DNA of 64,000 nt from NCBI GenBank assembly GCA_041394265.1, contig JAWKIO010000005.1, forward strand, positions 2,542,001 through 2,606,000, in the 5' to 3' direction. Origin of the DNA: Acidimicrobiales bacterium (GTDB lineage Bacteria; Actinomycetota; Acidimicrobiia; Acidimicrobiales; SZUA-35). The notes beneath the pieces are model-generated. The model was given only the letters and a program-made list of their open reading frames with translations, made no database searches and was not told where the DNA came from. Below are positions 25,336 through 34,287 of the stretch, in pieces (position 1 is the stretch's first letter; each line of letters begins with the position of its first letter). Position numbers and translations under genes: made by a program.

Positions 25336-26337
25336 TCAGCCGTTGATCGGGCCGGTGGTGGTACCCAGCGACTGCGCCGCTCGACCGGATCGGTTGGCGA
25401 GATACTCGGCGGCGATCGCCACGGCCGTCTCGGCCGGGGTGCGTGACCCGAGGTCGAGACCGACCGGTCCGTGGATGCGAGCCAGGCTCGTTTCGTCGTG
25501 CCCGAGTGCCTCGAGGCGAGTGCGACGTTTGGCCTGGGTGTGGCGCGACCCCATGGCACCGACGTAGCCGACGTCGGACCGAAGTGCCGCGTCGAGGAGC
25601 GGGGTGTCGATGCGCGGGTCGTGCGACAGAATCACGATGGCGTCGGCCGGTCCTGCCGTCGTGAGGAACGCCTCGCCGGCGTCGACGGTCTCGTCGGACG
25701 TCACGGTCCAACCCATGAGCTGTCCCTGCGCCATGATCGCCTCGGCGATCGGTCCCGAACCGACGACATGGCCCGACGGCAGGGGCACGAGGGTGGCGAT
25801 CGCGAGTTCGCCACCGCCGTGCTCGACGACCCGGGTGTCGGACTTGCCCATGGCCAACAGTTCCCGTGCGGCGTCGACGGCAGCGGACGTCGACGCGTCG
25901 TCGGCGATAGTCCCCTCGGCAGCGGCACGGGTGACGACGACGGTGTCACCGATCGTGCCGTCGGCTCCGATCTGCGTCACGAGCGCCACCGGGGTGGCGG
26001 AGGCGACCGATGTGCGGAACAGTTCGGGCACCTCGTCGAGCGGCGTGAGCAGGAGGCGGGCGGTGCCGCCGCACAACAGCCCGGCGGCGTCGGCGTCGGG
26101 GTCGGTGATGCGGCCCGAAACCAGCTGCCGACCACCGGCGGCATGCGCCTGGCGGATCGGGTCGTCGAGAATCCCGCCCAGGATCTCACCGTGGATGCCG
26201 GCCTGGTCGACCACGGCACCGTCGGCGGCGTCGCGGCGCCCGAATCCCGTGAGTGACACGACACGGACGATCGACGCATCGGCCGCGGGTTGACCGGCCG
26301 CAGGTTGACGAAGGAGGGCGTGGACCATCGAGTGCAT
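25336..26337 (-). CDS. xdhC: XdhC/CoxF-family molybdenum hydroxylase maturation protein
   Basis: ATG 26337 (MHSMVHALLRQ) has GGAAGAG 9 nt upstream, which decides the start; 333 residues. The N-terminal XdhC part has ADASIVRVVSLTG, GRITDPDADAAGLLCGGTARLLL with the conserved Cys; the C-terminal Rossmann-like part has AIVILSHDPRIDTPLLDAALR, VGYVGAMGSRHTQAKRRTRLEALG and GLDLGSRTPAETAVAIAAEYLA. XdhC binds and sulfurates Moco before insertion into xanthine dehydrogenase or CO dehydrogenase-type enzymes. No such enzyme is in the window, so it works in trans. It converges with the large oxidoreductase gene. Confidence 0.9.
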   Translation of the reverse strand: MHSMVHALLRQPAAGQPAADASIVRVVSLTGFGRRDAADGAVVDQAGIHGEILGGILDDPIRQAHAAGGRQLVSGRITDPDADAAGLLCGGTARLLLTPLDEVPELFRTSVASATPVALVTQIGADGTIGDTVVVTRAAAEGTIADDASTSAAVDAARELLAMGKSDTRVVEHGGGELAIATLVPLPSGHVVGSGPIAEAIMAQGQLMGWTVTSDETVDAGEAFLTTAGPADAIVILSHDPRIDTPLLDAALRSDVGYVGAMGSRHTQAKRRTRLEALGHDETSLARIHGPVGLDLGSRTPAETAVAIAAEYLANRSGRAAQSLGTTTGPING

Positions 26338-26424
26338 GCGAACACTCTTCCACCACAATCGCCGCGCCGAAAGGCGCCTCCCTGCCGACCTGAACGCTCG
26401 GCTCAGCGGCCCACCGTCGCACAT

Positions 26425-26483
26425 CTCTCGGCCCCCGGACCCGGAAGTGGGCTCAGCAGCCGAGAGTTGCGTGGGTGTGGGCT
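26425..26483. repeat. 59-nt dispersed intergenic repeat, copy B
   Basis: This is the partner of the element at 10292-10350 (45 of 59 identical, no gaps). Here the arms CTCTCGGC and GCCGAGAG pair perfectly over 8 bp around a loop of about 26 nt, followed by the conserved tail TTGCGTGGGTGTGGGCT. It lies in the divergent gap between xdhC and the DUF3499 gene. Confidence 0.5.
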
Positions 26484-26586
26484 CGACAGCCGAGCGTTCG
26501 GGATGATCTGCCGGGCAGCCGTCGTGGCTGGGGCTGATCGGCCGGGTCCACGATTGTGCGATCAGATCCCGCTAGATTCCCTGGCC

Positions 26587-26970
26587 ATGGGACTGCGTTG
26601 TGCACGATTGAGCTGCGGTATCGAGGCCGTGGCGAGCATGCAGTTCAAGAACGACATCGCCGAGGTCCACATCATCGACCTGGCCGAGGCCGTCGCCGGG
26701 ATTCCCCTGTGCGCCGATCATGCCGAGACCCGCACCGCTCCGGTGGGGTGGACCCTCGTCGACAAGCGCACGCCCACCCAGGCCGACATCTGGGCCACCG
26801 AGGCCCCGGCACCCGCCGACGCCGCCCCGCAGGGGCGACCCAGCCGGCGCCGAGCAGCGGACCGTTCGGGATTCGAGTTCGGCCGAGTGGCCGAGCCGGC
26901 ATCGGCCGACGCCCACCTCGACGCCGAGAGCCCGCTGCTGTCACGGGCGTTCCGCGTCGTCCCCCACTGA
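26587..26970 (+). CDS. DUF3499 family protein (actinobacteria-specific)
   Basis: ATG 26587 begins MGLRCARLSCGIEAVASMQF, the short CxxxxC start typical of DUF3499, followed by strand-rich VHIIDLAEAV, CADHAETRTAPVGWTLVDKR. The Cys-x4-Cys and the CADH may form a small zinc site. The C-terminal half (from about residue 75) is a disordered Ala/Pro/Arg-rich tail. The function is unknown; the family is confined to Actinomycetota, which supports the taxonomic placement. Total 127 residues, about the usual family size. Confidence 0.75.
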   Translation: MGLRCARLSCGIEAVASMQFKNDIAEVHIIDLAEAVAGIPLCADHAETRTAPVGWTLVDKRTPTQADIWATEAPAPADAAPQGRPSRRRAADRSGFEFGRVAEPASADAHLDAESPLLSRAFRVVPH

Positions 26971-27001
26971 TCGCAGGGGACGCCACGAGCCCGAGCGGCG
27001 C

Positions 27002-29881
27002 TCAGTCGTAGGAGCTGAGCGGCGGGCAGGAACAGCTGAGGTGACGGTCGCCGTAGGCGTTGTCGACCCGGCCGACCGGTGGGAAGTACTTGTCGGTCGA
27101 CATCCCGGGCATCGGGAAGGCAGCCTGGCGCCGTGAGTACGCCCGGTCCCAGTCGTCGGCGATCAGCACATCGGCGGTGTGCGGCGCATGGCGCAACACG
27201 GAATCGGCGATGGCCACGTCGCCGTTGGCAACGGCGTCGATCTCACCCTTGATGATGATCATGGCGTCGCAGAACCGGTCGAGTTCGGCCAAGCTCTCCG
27301 ACTCGGTTGGCTCGATCATCAGGGTGCCGGCGACCGGGAACGACATGGTGGGGGCATGGAAGCCACAGTCGGCGAGCCGCTTGGCGACGTCGTCGGCGGT
27401 GACGCCGGTGGCGTCGGTGATGGGACGCAGGTCGATGATGCACTCGTGGGCGACGAGCCCGTTCGGCCCGGTGTAGAGCACCGGGTAGTGCTCGCTGAGT
27501 CGCTTCGCGACGTAGTTCGCAGCGAGCACGGCACCCTCGGTGGCGCGGCGCAGGCCGTCGGCGCCCATCATCTGGATGTACATCCACGTGATGGGCAGGA
27601 TGCCCGCCGACCCGAATGGTGCGGCCGACACGGCCCCGACCCGATGGCCGTCGACACCGACGCCACCGATGCCGTCGACCACGCTGTGCCCCGGGAGGAA
27701 CGGTGCAAGATGGCTGCCGACGCCGACGGGGCCCACACCAGGGCCGCCGCCGCCGTGAGGGATGCAGAAGGTCTTGTGCAGGTTGAGGTGGCTCACATCG
27801 GAACCGAAACGACCGGGCTTGGCCGCACCGACGAGCGCGTTGAGGTTGGCCCCGTCGGTGTAGACCTGGCCGCCGGCGGCGTGCACCCGATCGCAGATCT
27901 CGATGATGGTGCGCTCGTAGACGCCGTGGGTCGACGGGTAGGTGACCATCAGCGCCGCCAGGGTGTCGGCATGCTCATCGATCTTGGCATTGAGGTCGTC
28001 GAGGTCGACGTCGCCTCGCTCGGTGCTGGCGACGACCACGACGCGCATCCCGGCGAGGACCGCCGAGGCAGCATTGGTGCCGTGCGCCGACGATGGGATG
28101 AGGCAGACGTCGCGCTGGTCGTCGCCCCGGCTCTGGTGGTACGCCCGGATCGCCAGCAGGCCGGCGTACTCGCCCTGACTCCCGGCATTCGGCTGGAGCG
28201 AAATGGCGTCGTAGCCGGTCACCTCGATCAGCGCCTCTTCCACCTCTCGGATGAGGGTGCGGTAGCCGACCGTCTGGTCGGCCGGGGCGAACGGGTGGAT
28301 GCCGGCGAACTCGGGCCATCTGATCGGCTCCATCTCGGCGGCGGCGTTGAGCTTCATCGTGCAGCTACCGAGCGGGATCATGGTGCGATCGAGCGCCAGG
28401 TCTCGATCGGCGAGCTTGCGCAGCCAGCGCAGCATCTCGTGCTCGCTCTGGTAGCGGTGGAACCGCTCGTCGGTCATGAAGCCGGTGGTGCGGTACCAGG
28501 GGCCATCGCGATCGGTGAGGACGCTGACCGGTATGAAGCCTTCCATCGACGAGAAGGTGGCGACCCCGAGATCGGGGACGAGCGCACCGGCGACGGTGGC
28601 GAGCGTGTCGACGGTCGAGGTCTCGTCGAACGACACCCCAACTCGGTCGGCGTCGACCAGGCGGAGGTTGATCCCGGCCTCGACGGCTCGGTGCACGGCC
28701 GCAGCCGCAGCGCCCGGCATCTGGACGGTCACGGTGTCGAAGAAGGCCGAGGACTCGACGGTCAGCCCGGCACCGGTGAGGGCACCGGCGAGTTGCTGGG
28801 CGAGGTGGTGGACGCTGTAGGCGATCGCGCGGAGTCCGTCGGGTCCGTGCCAGCAGCCGTAGGCAGCAGCCACGTTGGCCAGCAACGCCTGGGCGGTGCA
28901 GATGTTCGAGGTGGCCTTCTCCCGGCGGATGTGCTGTTCGCGGGTCTGGAGTGCGAGGCGGTACGCCTGTTTGCCGTTGGCGTCGAGGGACACCCCGACG
29001 AGACGGCCGGGGAGTTGGCGAGCACGGTCCTGGCTGGTGGCCATGAAGCCGGCGTGCGGTCCGCCGAAGCCCATGGGAACACCGAAGCGCTGGGCCGAGC
29101 CCACTACGACGTCGGCGCCCATCTCACCCGGCGGCGTGACGATGGTGCAGGCCAGCAGATCGGTGGCGGCAGCAACACCGGCGCCGGATGCGTGCAGCGC
29201 CTCGGCGATCGGAGTGAGGTCGAGCAGGCGGCCGGTGGTGCCCGTGTGGGCGAGGAGCGCCCCGTAGACGGCGTCGGGATCGAGATCGGTCGTCGGGTCG
29301 CCGACGATGACCTCGATGCCCAGCGGTTCGGCCCGGGTCTGTACGACCTCGATGGTCTGCGGGTGGCATTCGGCGTCGACGAAGAAGCCGGTGCGCTTGG
29401 TCTTGTCGCCGCGGCGGAGGAACGTCATCGCCTCGGCGGCGGCCGTTGCCTCGTCGAGCATGGAGGCGTTCGCCAGCTCGCACCCGGTCAGTTCGGCGAC
29501 CATCGTCTGGAAGACGGTCAGCATCTCGAGCCGGCCCTGTGAGATCTCGGGCTGGTACGGCGTGTAGGAGGTGTACCAGGCCGGGTTCTCGATCATGTTG
29601 CGCCGGATGACGGCCGGGGTGATGCAGTCGTTCCACCCCATGCCGATACAGCTGGTGAGCACCGTGTTCTGATCGGCGAGGGATCGGAGACGAGCGAGGG
29701 CCTGGGTCTCGGTGAGCGCAGGTGGCAGGTCGAGCGGCTCGCCGATCTGGATGTCGGTCGGCACCGCAGCATCCAAGAACGCCGAGGGGGTGGCGTGGCC
29801 GAGGTCGGCCAGCATCTTGGCGTGATCCTCGGAGGTGAGCCCGAGGTGGCGGGTGACGAATTGGTGGGGGAGTGCGGTCAT
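27002..29881 (-). CDS. gcvP: Glycine dehydrogenase (decarboxylating), P protein
   Basis: ATG 29881 (MTALPHQFVTRHLG) gives 959 residues, the normal length for the fused alpha/beta P protein. It decarboxylates glycine with PLP and transfers aminomethyl to the lipoyl H protein. Conserved runs include SCIGMGW, YTPYQPEISQGRLEML, the glycine-rich GGGGPGVGPVGV and the PLP-Lys in NLHKTFCIPHGG (about residue 703). The stop is followed by the convergent DUF3499 gene. It is translated one nucleotide after gcvT and shares the riboswitch-controlled transcript. gcvH is not in the window. Confidence 0.96.
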   Translation of the reverse strand: MTALPHQFVTRHLGLTSEDHAKMLADLGHATPSAFLDAAVPTDIQIGEPLDLPPALTETQALARLRSLADQNTVLTSCIGMGWNDCITPAVIRRNMIENPAWYTSYTPYQPEISQGRLEMLTVFQTMVAELTGCELANASMLDEATAAAEAMTFLRRGDKTKRTGFFVDAECHPQTIEVVQTRAEPLGIEVIVGDPTTDLDPDAVYGALLAHTGTTGRLLDLTPIAEALHASGAGVAAATDLLACTIVTPPGEMGADVVVGSAQRFGVPMGFGGPHAGFMATSQDRARQLPGRLVGVSLDANGKQAYRLALQTREQHIRREKATSNICTAQALLANVAAAYGCWHGPDGLRAIAYSVHHLAQQLAGALTGAGLTVESSAFFDTVTVQMPGAAAAAVHRAVEAGINLRLVDADRVGVSFDETSTVDTLATVAGALVPDLGVATFSSMEGFIPVSVLTDRDGPWYRTTGFMTDERFHRYQSEHEMLRWLRKLADRDLALDRTMIPLGSCTMKLNAAAEMEPIRWPEFAGIHPFAPADQTVGYRTLIREVEEALIEVTGYDAISLQPNAGSQGEYAGLLAIRAYHQSRGDDQRDVCLIPSSAHGTNAASAVLAGMRVVVVASTERGDVDLDDLNAKIDEHADTLAALMVTYPSTHGVYERTIIEICDRVHAAGGQVYTDGANLNALVGAAKPGRFGSDVSHLNLHKTFCIPHGGGGPGVGPVGVGSHLAPFLPGHSVVDGIGGVGVDGHRVGAVSAAPFGSAGILPITWMYIQMMGADGLRRATEGAVLAANYVAKRLSEHYPVLYTGPNGLVAHECIIDLRPITDATGVTADDVAKRLADCGFHAPTMSFPVAGTLMIEPTESESLAELDRFCDAMIIIKGEIDAVANGDVAIADSVLRHAPHTADVLIADDWDRAYSRRQAAFPMPGMSTDKYFPPVGRVDNAYGDRHLSCSCPPLSSYD

Positions 29882-29882
29882 G

Positions 29883-31046
29883 TCAGGCACCTCGGACGTA
29901 GCGGTGGGGAGTGAAGGGGAGGTCGGCGACGACGCAGGGCACGTCGTTGCCACGAACGTCGGCGATCAGCCGAGTGCCGACGGTGGCGAGTGCCGGCGGC
30001 ACGTAGCCCATGGCGACGGGGCGTTCCACGGTGGGGCCGTGCCCGCCGGAGGTGACGACACCGGCCGGCTCGCCGTCGGGTGTCGAGAGGGTGGCGCCCT
30101 CGCGCACCGGGCGCTTGCCCTCGGGAGCGAGCCCGACGCGAACCCGAGTGGTGCCGTTCGCCAGCTCGTCGAGGACTCGTGCTCCGCCAAGGAAGTCGCC
30201 GGCTTCGCGACGGCGTTTCGGCATGGACCAGACCAGGTCGGCCTCGACGGGGCTGATGGTCTCGTCGAGGTCGTGGCCGTAGAGGCAGAGTCCCGCCTCG
30301 AGCCGCAGGGCATCACGTGCGCCGAGGCCGGCGGGGCGCACCTCGGGCTGGGCGAGCAAGGCCCGGGCGACGGTCTCGGCGCCGGCGGCCGGGACGACCA
30401 GCTCGAAGCCGTCTTCCCCGGTGTAGCCCGATCGCGAGACCTCGACCGTCGTGCCGTCGAGGTCGACGGTGGTGGCCTCCATGAAGACCAGCTCGGCCAC
30501 GGCAGGAGCGAGCCGAGCAAGCGCGTCGACCGCCTTCGGACCCTGCAGCGCCAGCAGGGCGTAGGGAGCCCGCTCCACGACCTCGATGCCGGCGAGCGAC
30601 GCACGCAGGTGCGGCAGGTCGACCGCACGGCGAGCGCCGTTGACGACCAGCACGAGGTGTTCTCCCGCCTCGGCCGACTCGGGCCGGGTGACCATCATGT
30701 CGTCGATCAGCCCACCCTCGGCGTTGGTGAGCAGTGCGTAGCGCATCTTGCCCGGCTGCAGGGTGGTGATCCCGGCCGGGGTGATGGTTTCGAGCGCCTC
30801 GGCGACGCCGTTGCCGAAGAGGTCGACCACACCCATGTGTGAGACGTCGAACAGGCCGGCCGAGGCCCGGACCCAGTTGGTCTCGGCGATGGCGCCCTCG
30901 TAGTGGACCGGCAGCGACCAGCCGGCAAAGTCGACCATGCGCCCGCCGAGTTCGTCGTGCAGCGCAGCGAGCGGGGTCTGGAGCGGCACCGGTGCTGCGG
31001 ATTCGGCATCGGACACGGTTGCAGGACTGGACGCAGGATCAGACAC
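29883..31046 (-). CDS. gcvT: Aminomethyltransferase, glycine cleavage T protein
   Basis: GTG 31046 has GAGGTG 6 nt upstream and gives 387 residues. Family motifs are present: LHDELGGRMVDFAGWSLPVHY, GLFDVSHMG, SRSGYTGEDGFEL, GLGARDALRLEAGLCLYGHDL. The T protein releases ammonia from the aminomethyl-H protein and makes 5,10-methylene-THF. A polar 25-residue N-terminal extension precedes the usual start of homology, so a downstream start is possible. The gene lies directly behind the glycine riboswitch and one nucleotide before gcvP. Confidence 0.95.
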   Translation of the reverse strand: MSDPASSPATVSDAESAAPVPLQTPLAALHDELGGRMVDFAGWSLPVHYEGAIAETNWVRASAGLFDVSHMGVVDLFGNGVAEALETITPAGITTLQPGKMRYALLTNAEGGLIDDMMVTRPESAEAGEHLVLVVNGARRAVDLPHLRASLAGIEVVERAPYALLALQGPKAVDALARLAPAVAELVFMEATTVDLDGTTVEVSRSGYTGEDGFELVVPAAGAETVARALLAQPEVRPAGLGARDALRLEAGLCLYGHDLDETISPVEADLVWSMPKRRREAGDFLGGARVLDELANGTTRVRVGLAPEGKRPVREGATLSTPDGEPAGVVTSGGHGPTVERPVAMGYVPPALATVGTRLIADVRGNDVPCVVADLPFTPHRYVRGA

Positions 31047-31087
31047 TCAGGCACCTCGAAGCTCGTTGGCTGGGTGCCCCCTCTGTC

Positions 31088-31272
31088 GCTGATACCTGAG
31101 AGTTTGGCGGGGTGAGCCGCTTTCTCCTTCGGTGGCCGCTTCTCCCCGCACGGGCAGGAATCCGACGCTCTCCAGAGTGGCCAAAGACAAACGGTACGGA
31201 TGCCTGAGAGTTTCCGGGGCGGTTGCTCCTTCGGCGGGCCGGCGAACCGACCGCTCTCCCGAGCGCCTACGA
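31088..31272 (-). ncRNA. Tandem glycine riboswitch controlling gcvT-gcvP
   Basis: On the minus strand two consecutive aptamers are recognisable. The upstream one (31272 to about 31197) has CTCGGGAGAGCG, CGCCGAAGGAGCAA and AACTCTCAGGCA. The downstream one (about 31181 to 31090) has ACTCTGGAGAGCGT, CACCGAAGGAGAAA and AACTCTCAGGTA. GGAGAG...CCGAAGG...CTCTCAGG is the diagnostic order of glycine aptamers, with a short linker between them. The second aptamer ends about 40 nt before the gcvT start. Tandem glycine riboswitches normally switch on gcv genes when glycine is abundant. Confidence 0.95.
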
Positions 31273-31291
31273 GGCCAAGCCAGAGGCTAGC

Positions 31292-32113
31292 TCAGCTCTG
31301 GAGCAGTGCGTCTATCCGTGAGTCGATTGCCTCGGTGCCCTCGTCGGTGGCCTGGATACGGCCGAGCCACGTGAACGAGACCTCGCCGGCCATGATGGCG
31401 CCGACGTCGGTGGCGCTCGACTGCTCTCGCTCCTCACCGAACGACATGTCGACGTAGAAGCTGCCCTCGTGGCCGATCTTCGGTTCGAGCTTGGCCGTGG
31501 ACATCGCTCGAGGCGGTTCGTTGCCGACCTGGGTCCAGCGCCGGGTGGTGAGCTCGCTGAGCTCGACGTTCGGCACGTTGATGTTGAGCACCGACGGGGT
31601 GGAGGGCGGCGAATCGATGATGGCCTGCACGGCCTCGGCGGCGATGGTGGCGGCGGTGTGCCACTTCTGGTTGGCGATGGCGTCGTCCCAGCCCTGGCCC
31701 TCGGCACCGAAACCGGTGACCGACTGGCTGACCGCCACGCCATTGATCCCTCCGTTGCGGGCGGTGAGGGCGGCGCCGATGGTGCCGGAGTGATAGACCG
31801 AGCGGCCGACGTTGGCGCCGGGATTGATGCCGGAGACGATGAGGTCGGGCTTGGGGCCGAAGGCGCCGAGCCGAGCGAAGAAGACGCACAGCGCCGGCGG
31901 GCCCGAGACGGTCCACACGTTGTCGAACCCGTCGAGCTTGACCTGGTGCACCTCGGGCCGGGTGAGCCAGAGTGCGCCGATGGCGGCACCGGCGCCGGAG
32001 TACTCCCGGTCGGGGGCGACGATGATCACATCACCGAGCGGTTTCATCGCCTCGGCGAGGATGTGGAGGCCAACGGAATCGATGCCGTCGTCGTTCGTTA
32101 CAAGCAGGCGCAT
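31292..32113 (-). CDS. surE: 5'/3'-nucleotidase SurE
   Basis: ATG 32113 starts exactly at the family N-terminus MRLLVTNDDGIDSVGL, carrying the metal-binding Asp pair. SGINPGANVGRSVYHSGTIGAA (near 92-113) is the second signature, and VLNINVPN follows. SurE is a metal-dependent phosphatase acting on nucleoside monophosphates and short polyphosphate. The 273 residues are of normal length. Its 3' end is only 20 nt from the glycine riboswitch; no clear terminator separates them, so read-through into the riboswitch is possible. Confidence 0.92.
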   Translation of the reverse strand: MRLLVTNDDGIDSVGLHILAEAMKPLGDVIIVAPDREYSGAGAAIGALWLTRPEVHQVKLDGFDNVWTVSGPPALCVFFARLGAFGPKPDLIVSGINPGANVGRSVYHSGTIGAALTARNGGINGVAVSQSVTGFGAEGQGWDDAIANQKWHTAATIAAEAVQAIIDSPPSTPSVLNINVPNVELSELTTRRWTQVGNEPPRAMSTAKLEPKIGHEGSFYVDMSFGEEREQSSATDVGAIMAGEVSFTWLGRIQATDEGTEAIDSRIDALLQS

Positions 32114-32199
32114 GGGTGCACGGTACCCGGGTGGCACCGCGCCCATGTGGCCAGTCGGTGCCCACGGCGTGAACAGCGACTGAACGGGCGCCCGAACGC

Positions 32200-32835
32200 T
32201 CAGGCGCCGGTGACGTAGTCCTTGAGGAAGACTTCGATGTCGGCGCTCGGCACGTCGTACTCGGGCGCAGGATCGGGGTCGCCCTCACTGAAGATGGAGA
32301 ACATCGGGCAGCCGTCCGAGGGGCCCTCGAACGATTCGGTGGCGATGACTTCGGCGGTCTTGGCGTCACGCAGGGTCAGCTCGTAGGTGGCATCGAAGGT
32401 CTGGACCGACCACGAGATGCCGCTGTCGGAATCCTCGTAGCCTTCACAGAGCTCGACCGGCGTGGCCGACACCCGGTTCAGGCAGGCGACCATTTCGGTC
32501 GCCTCGTAGTTCCCGATCTCGACCTCCCAGCCGTCGGGCAGCGTGACACTGCTGTAGCTGTACTCGGGATCCTCGCCCTCGAGGATGACGAGCGGGTGGA
32601 CGCCGGTCTCGGCGCTCAAGCCGGCGGCCGCTTCGAGGCCCGTGCCCCGGCACACCTGATCGAATTCGGACTCGGTGTAGATCGGCGACGGTCCAGCTTC
32701 GGTCGTGGTCGTGGCCTCACTCGAGCCGCCGTCGGAACCCCCGGCGGCGGTGTCGGAGCCGCTCGATCCGCACGAGGCGAGGAACAGGGCCGATCCGGCG
32801 ATGAGCAGGTGGAACGAACGTCGATGGTGGCGCAT
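32200..32835 (-). CDS. Lipoprotein of unknown function
   Basis: ATG 32835 follows GAGGGAAGTG and opens MRHHRRSFHLLIAGSALFLASCGSS, a lipoprotein signal with Cys at about 22. After a Gly/Ser/Thr linker the domain of about 160 residues has four or more Cys (QVCRGTG, MVACLNR, VELCEGYE, DGCPMF) and a strand pattern TLPDGWEVEIGNYEATEMVAC. This pattern resembles small extracytoplasmic alpha/beta domains of actinobacterial lipoproteins, but I do not recognise the family. It lies upstream of surE by 87 bp. Confidence 0.7.
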   Translation of the reverse strand: MRHHRRSFHLLIAGSALFLASCGSSGSDTAAGGSDGGSSEATTTTEAGPSPIYTESEFDQVCRGTGLEAAAGLSAETGVHPLVILEGEDPEYSYSSVTLPDGWEVEIGNYEATEMVACLNRVSATPVELCEGYEDSDSGISWSVQTFDATYELTLRDAKTAEVIATESFEGPSDGCPMFSIFSEGDPDPAPEYDVPSADIEVFLKDYVTGA

Positions 32836-32925
32836 GGCAGTCACTTCCCTCTCGCGCCCGCGGCCGGGTGCCGGCGAGCGAGTGTTCCGTGTCCATCGGC
32901 CGTTGGCGATGATTGTTGAGCGAGC

Positions 32926-34197
32926 TCAGTCGCGACGGCGGTTTCGTAGCTTGCGACGCTCGTCGACGGCGGCGAGTGCACCGGCACCGCGCGCGGTCGG
33001 CACCCAGTCACCCTGGTCCTCGACCGGAATGGCTTCCTTGGTGGTGATGCGAACCCCGAGGTACAGCGCCAGGAGCAGCGGGATGCCGCCGAGGACGACG
33101 AAGTAGCCGCTCGGCCCGATCGCTGACATCAGGCCACCGGTGATGAGCGGTCCGAAGAACGCCCCGATGCCGCTGAGGAGGACGTAGCCAGCGGAGCCGG
33201 CCATCAGGTACTCGGCGGGGAGATTGTCGTTGAGGAAGGCCAGCGACACCGAGTAGAGCGGGAAGATGGCGCCACCGGCGACGAACAAGATGGCAAGGGC
33301 GATCACGCTGTCGGGCCGGACGAACAGCAACGACAAGCTGAGGGCCCCCGCCGATGCGGCAACGACCGCCAACGCCGAGCGACGATGCACCCGGTCGGAC
33401 CAGCGGCCGACGGGGAACTGCAGCACGGTGGCCCCGACCAGTGGAGCGAAGAGGAAGGCCGATAGTGAGAACCCGCTGAGGCCCTCGCGGCTCGCGTAGA
33501 TCGAGGCCATGCCCATGATCGTTCCCTGGCTGACGCCCACGAGCGCGGCCGCGACGACACCGGGCGGCATGAGGGTGTACAGCTGGCGTATCGGGAGCGG
33601 CTCGGGTGCGACGACGGGTGGCGCCGAGGTGGTCGACAGCGCGATCGGGATGAGCGACAGCGAGGCGAGGATCGACGCCAAGATGAACAGCTTCACGCCC
33701 GCGGGGTCGGCGACGTTGAGCAGCAGCTGGCCGAGGCCGATGCCGGCAGTCGACACGGTCATGTAGGCGCCGAGGAGCTGGCCGCGAGTGATGTTGGTCG
33801 TGATGGCGTTCAACCAGGACTCCACGACCACGTACAGGCCGGCGAGACACATGCCGGTGACGAGGCGGAGCAGTACCCACATCGGCGGGCTGAGAACGAC
33901 GGCGTAGAGCAGCGAAGCCGTCGAGGCGAGCGACGCCAGGGCCGCGAACACCCGGATGTGGCCGACCTGCGCCAACGTACGCAGGGCGACCTTGGTGCCG
34001 GCAAGGTAGCCGGCGAAATAGGCAGCGATGATGATCGGGGTCCAGGCACTCGAGAACCCCTCGATCTCGGCCCGCACACCGATCAGCGAACCCTGCATCC
34101 CGTTGCCGAGCATGAGAAAGCCGAACCCACCGAGGAGCGCCGTGGCGGCGGCTCGTGGCGACGGGTGGGGTACCGCGTCGTTCATCGGGTCGGACAT
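32926..34197 (-). CDS. MFS transporter (YcaD-like)
   Basis: ATG 34197 (MSDPMNDAVPHPSP) gives 423 residues with about 12 hydrophobic helices in two halves: for example ATALLGGFGFLMLGNG, WTPIIIAAYFAGYLAGTKVALR, WVLLRLVTGMCLAGLYVVVESWLNA (family signature region) and, after a polar cytoplasmic loop near residue 205, the second half with GRWSDRVHRRSALAVV (MFS A-like motif). The substrate cannot be assigned. The C-terminus is basic and cytoplasmic (RRKLRNRRRD). It diverges from a nucleotidyltransferase gene. Confidence 0.85.
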   Translation of the reverse strand: MSDPMNDAVPHPSPRAAATALLGGFGFLMLGNGMQGSLIGVRAEIEGFSSAWTPIIIAAYFAGYLAGTKVALRTLAQVGHIRVFAALASLASTASLLYAVVLSPPMWVLLRLVTGMCLAGLYVVVESWLNAITTNITRGQLLGAYMTVSTAGIGLGQLLLNVADPAGVKLFILASILASLSLIPIALSTTSAPPVVAPEPLPIRQLYTLMPPGVVAAALVGVSQGTIMGMASIYASREGLSGFSLSAFLFAPLVGATVLQFPVGRWSDRVHRRSALAVVAASAGALSLSLLFVRPDSVIALAILFVAGGAIFPLYSVSLAFLNDNLPAEYLMAGSAGYVLLSGIGAFFGPLITGGLMSAIGPSGYFVVLGGIPLLLALYLGVRITTKEAIPVEDQGDWVPTARGAGALAAVDERRKLRNRRRD

Positions 34198-34287
34198 CGA
34201 TTCTCGAGCATCTTGATCGGGACGGGTGGAGCGCGCGCAGGCTACCCCGATGCCATGGTGTTGCCGGTCTTCGGTACGGTCGAAGGT

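Noticed and set aside
27179..29542. 787-codon plus-strand frame opposite gcvP
   Set aside because: It is antisense to a textbook gcvP; the sequence is Asp/Gly/Val/His-rich in the usual shadow pattern.
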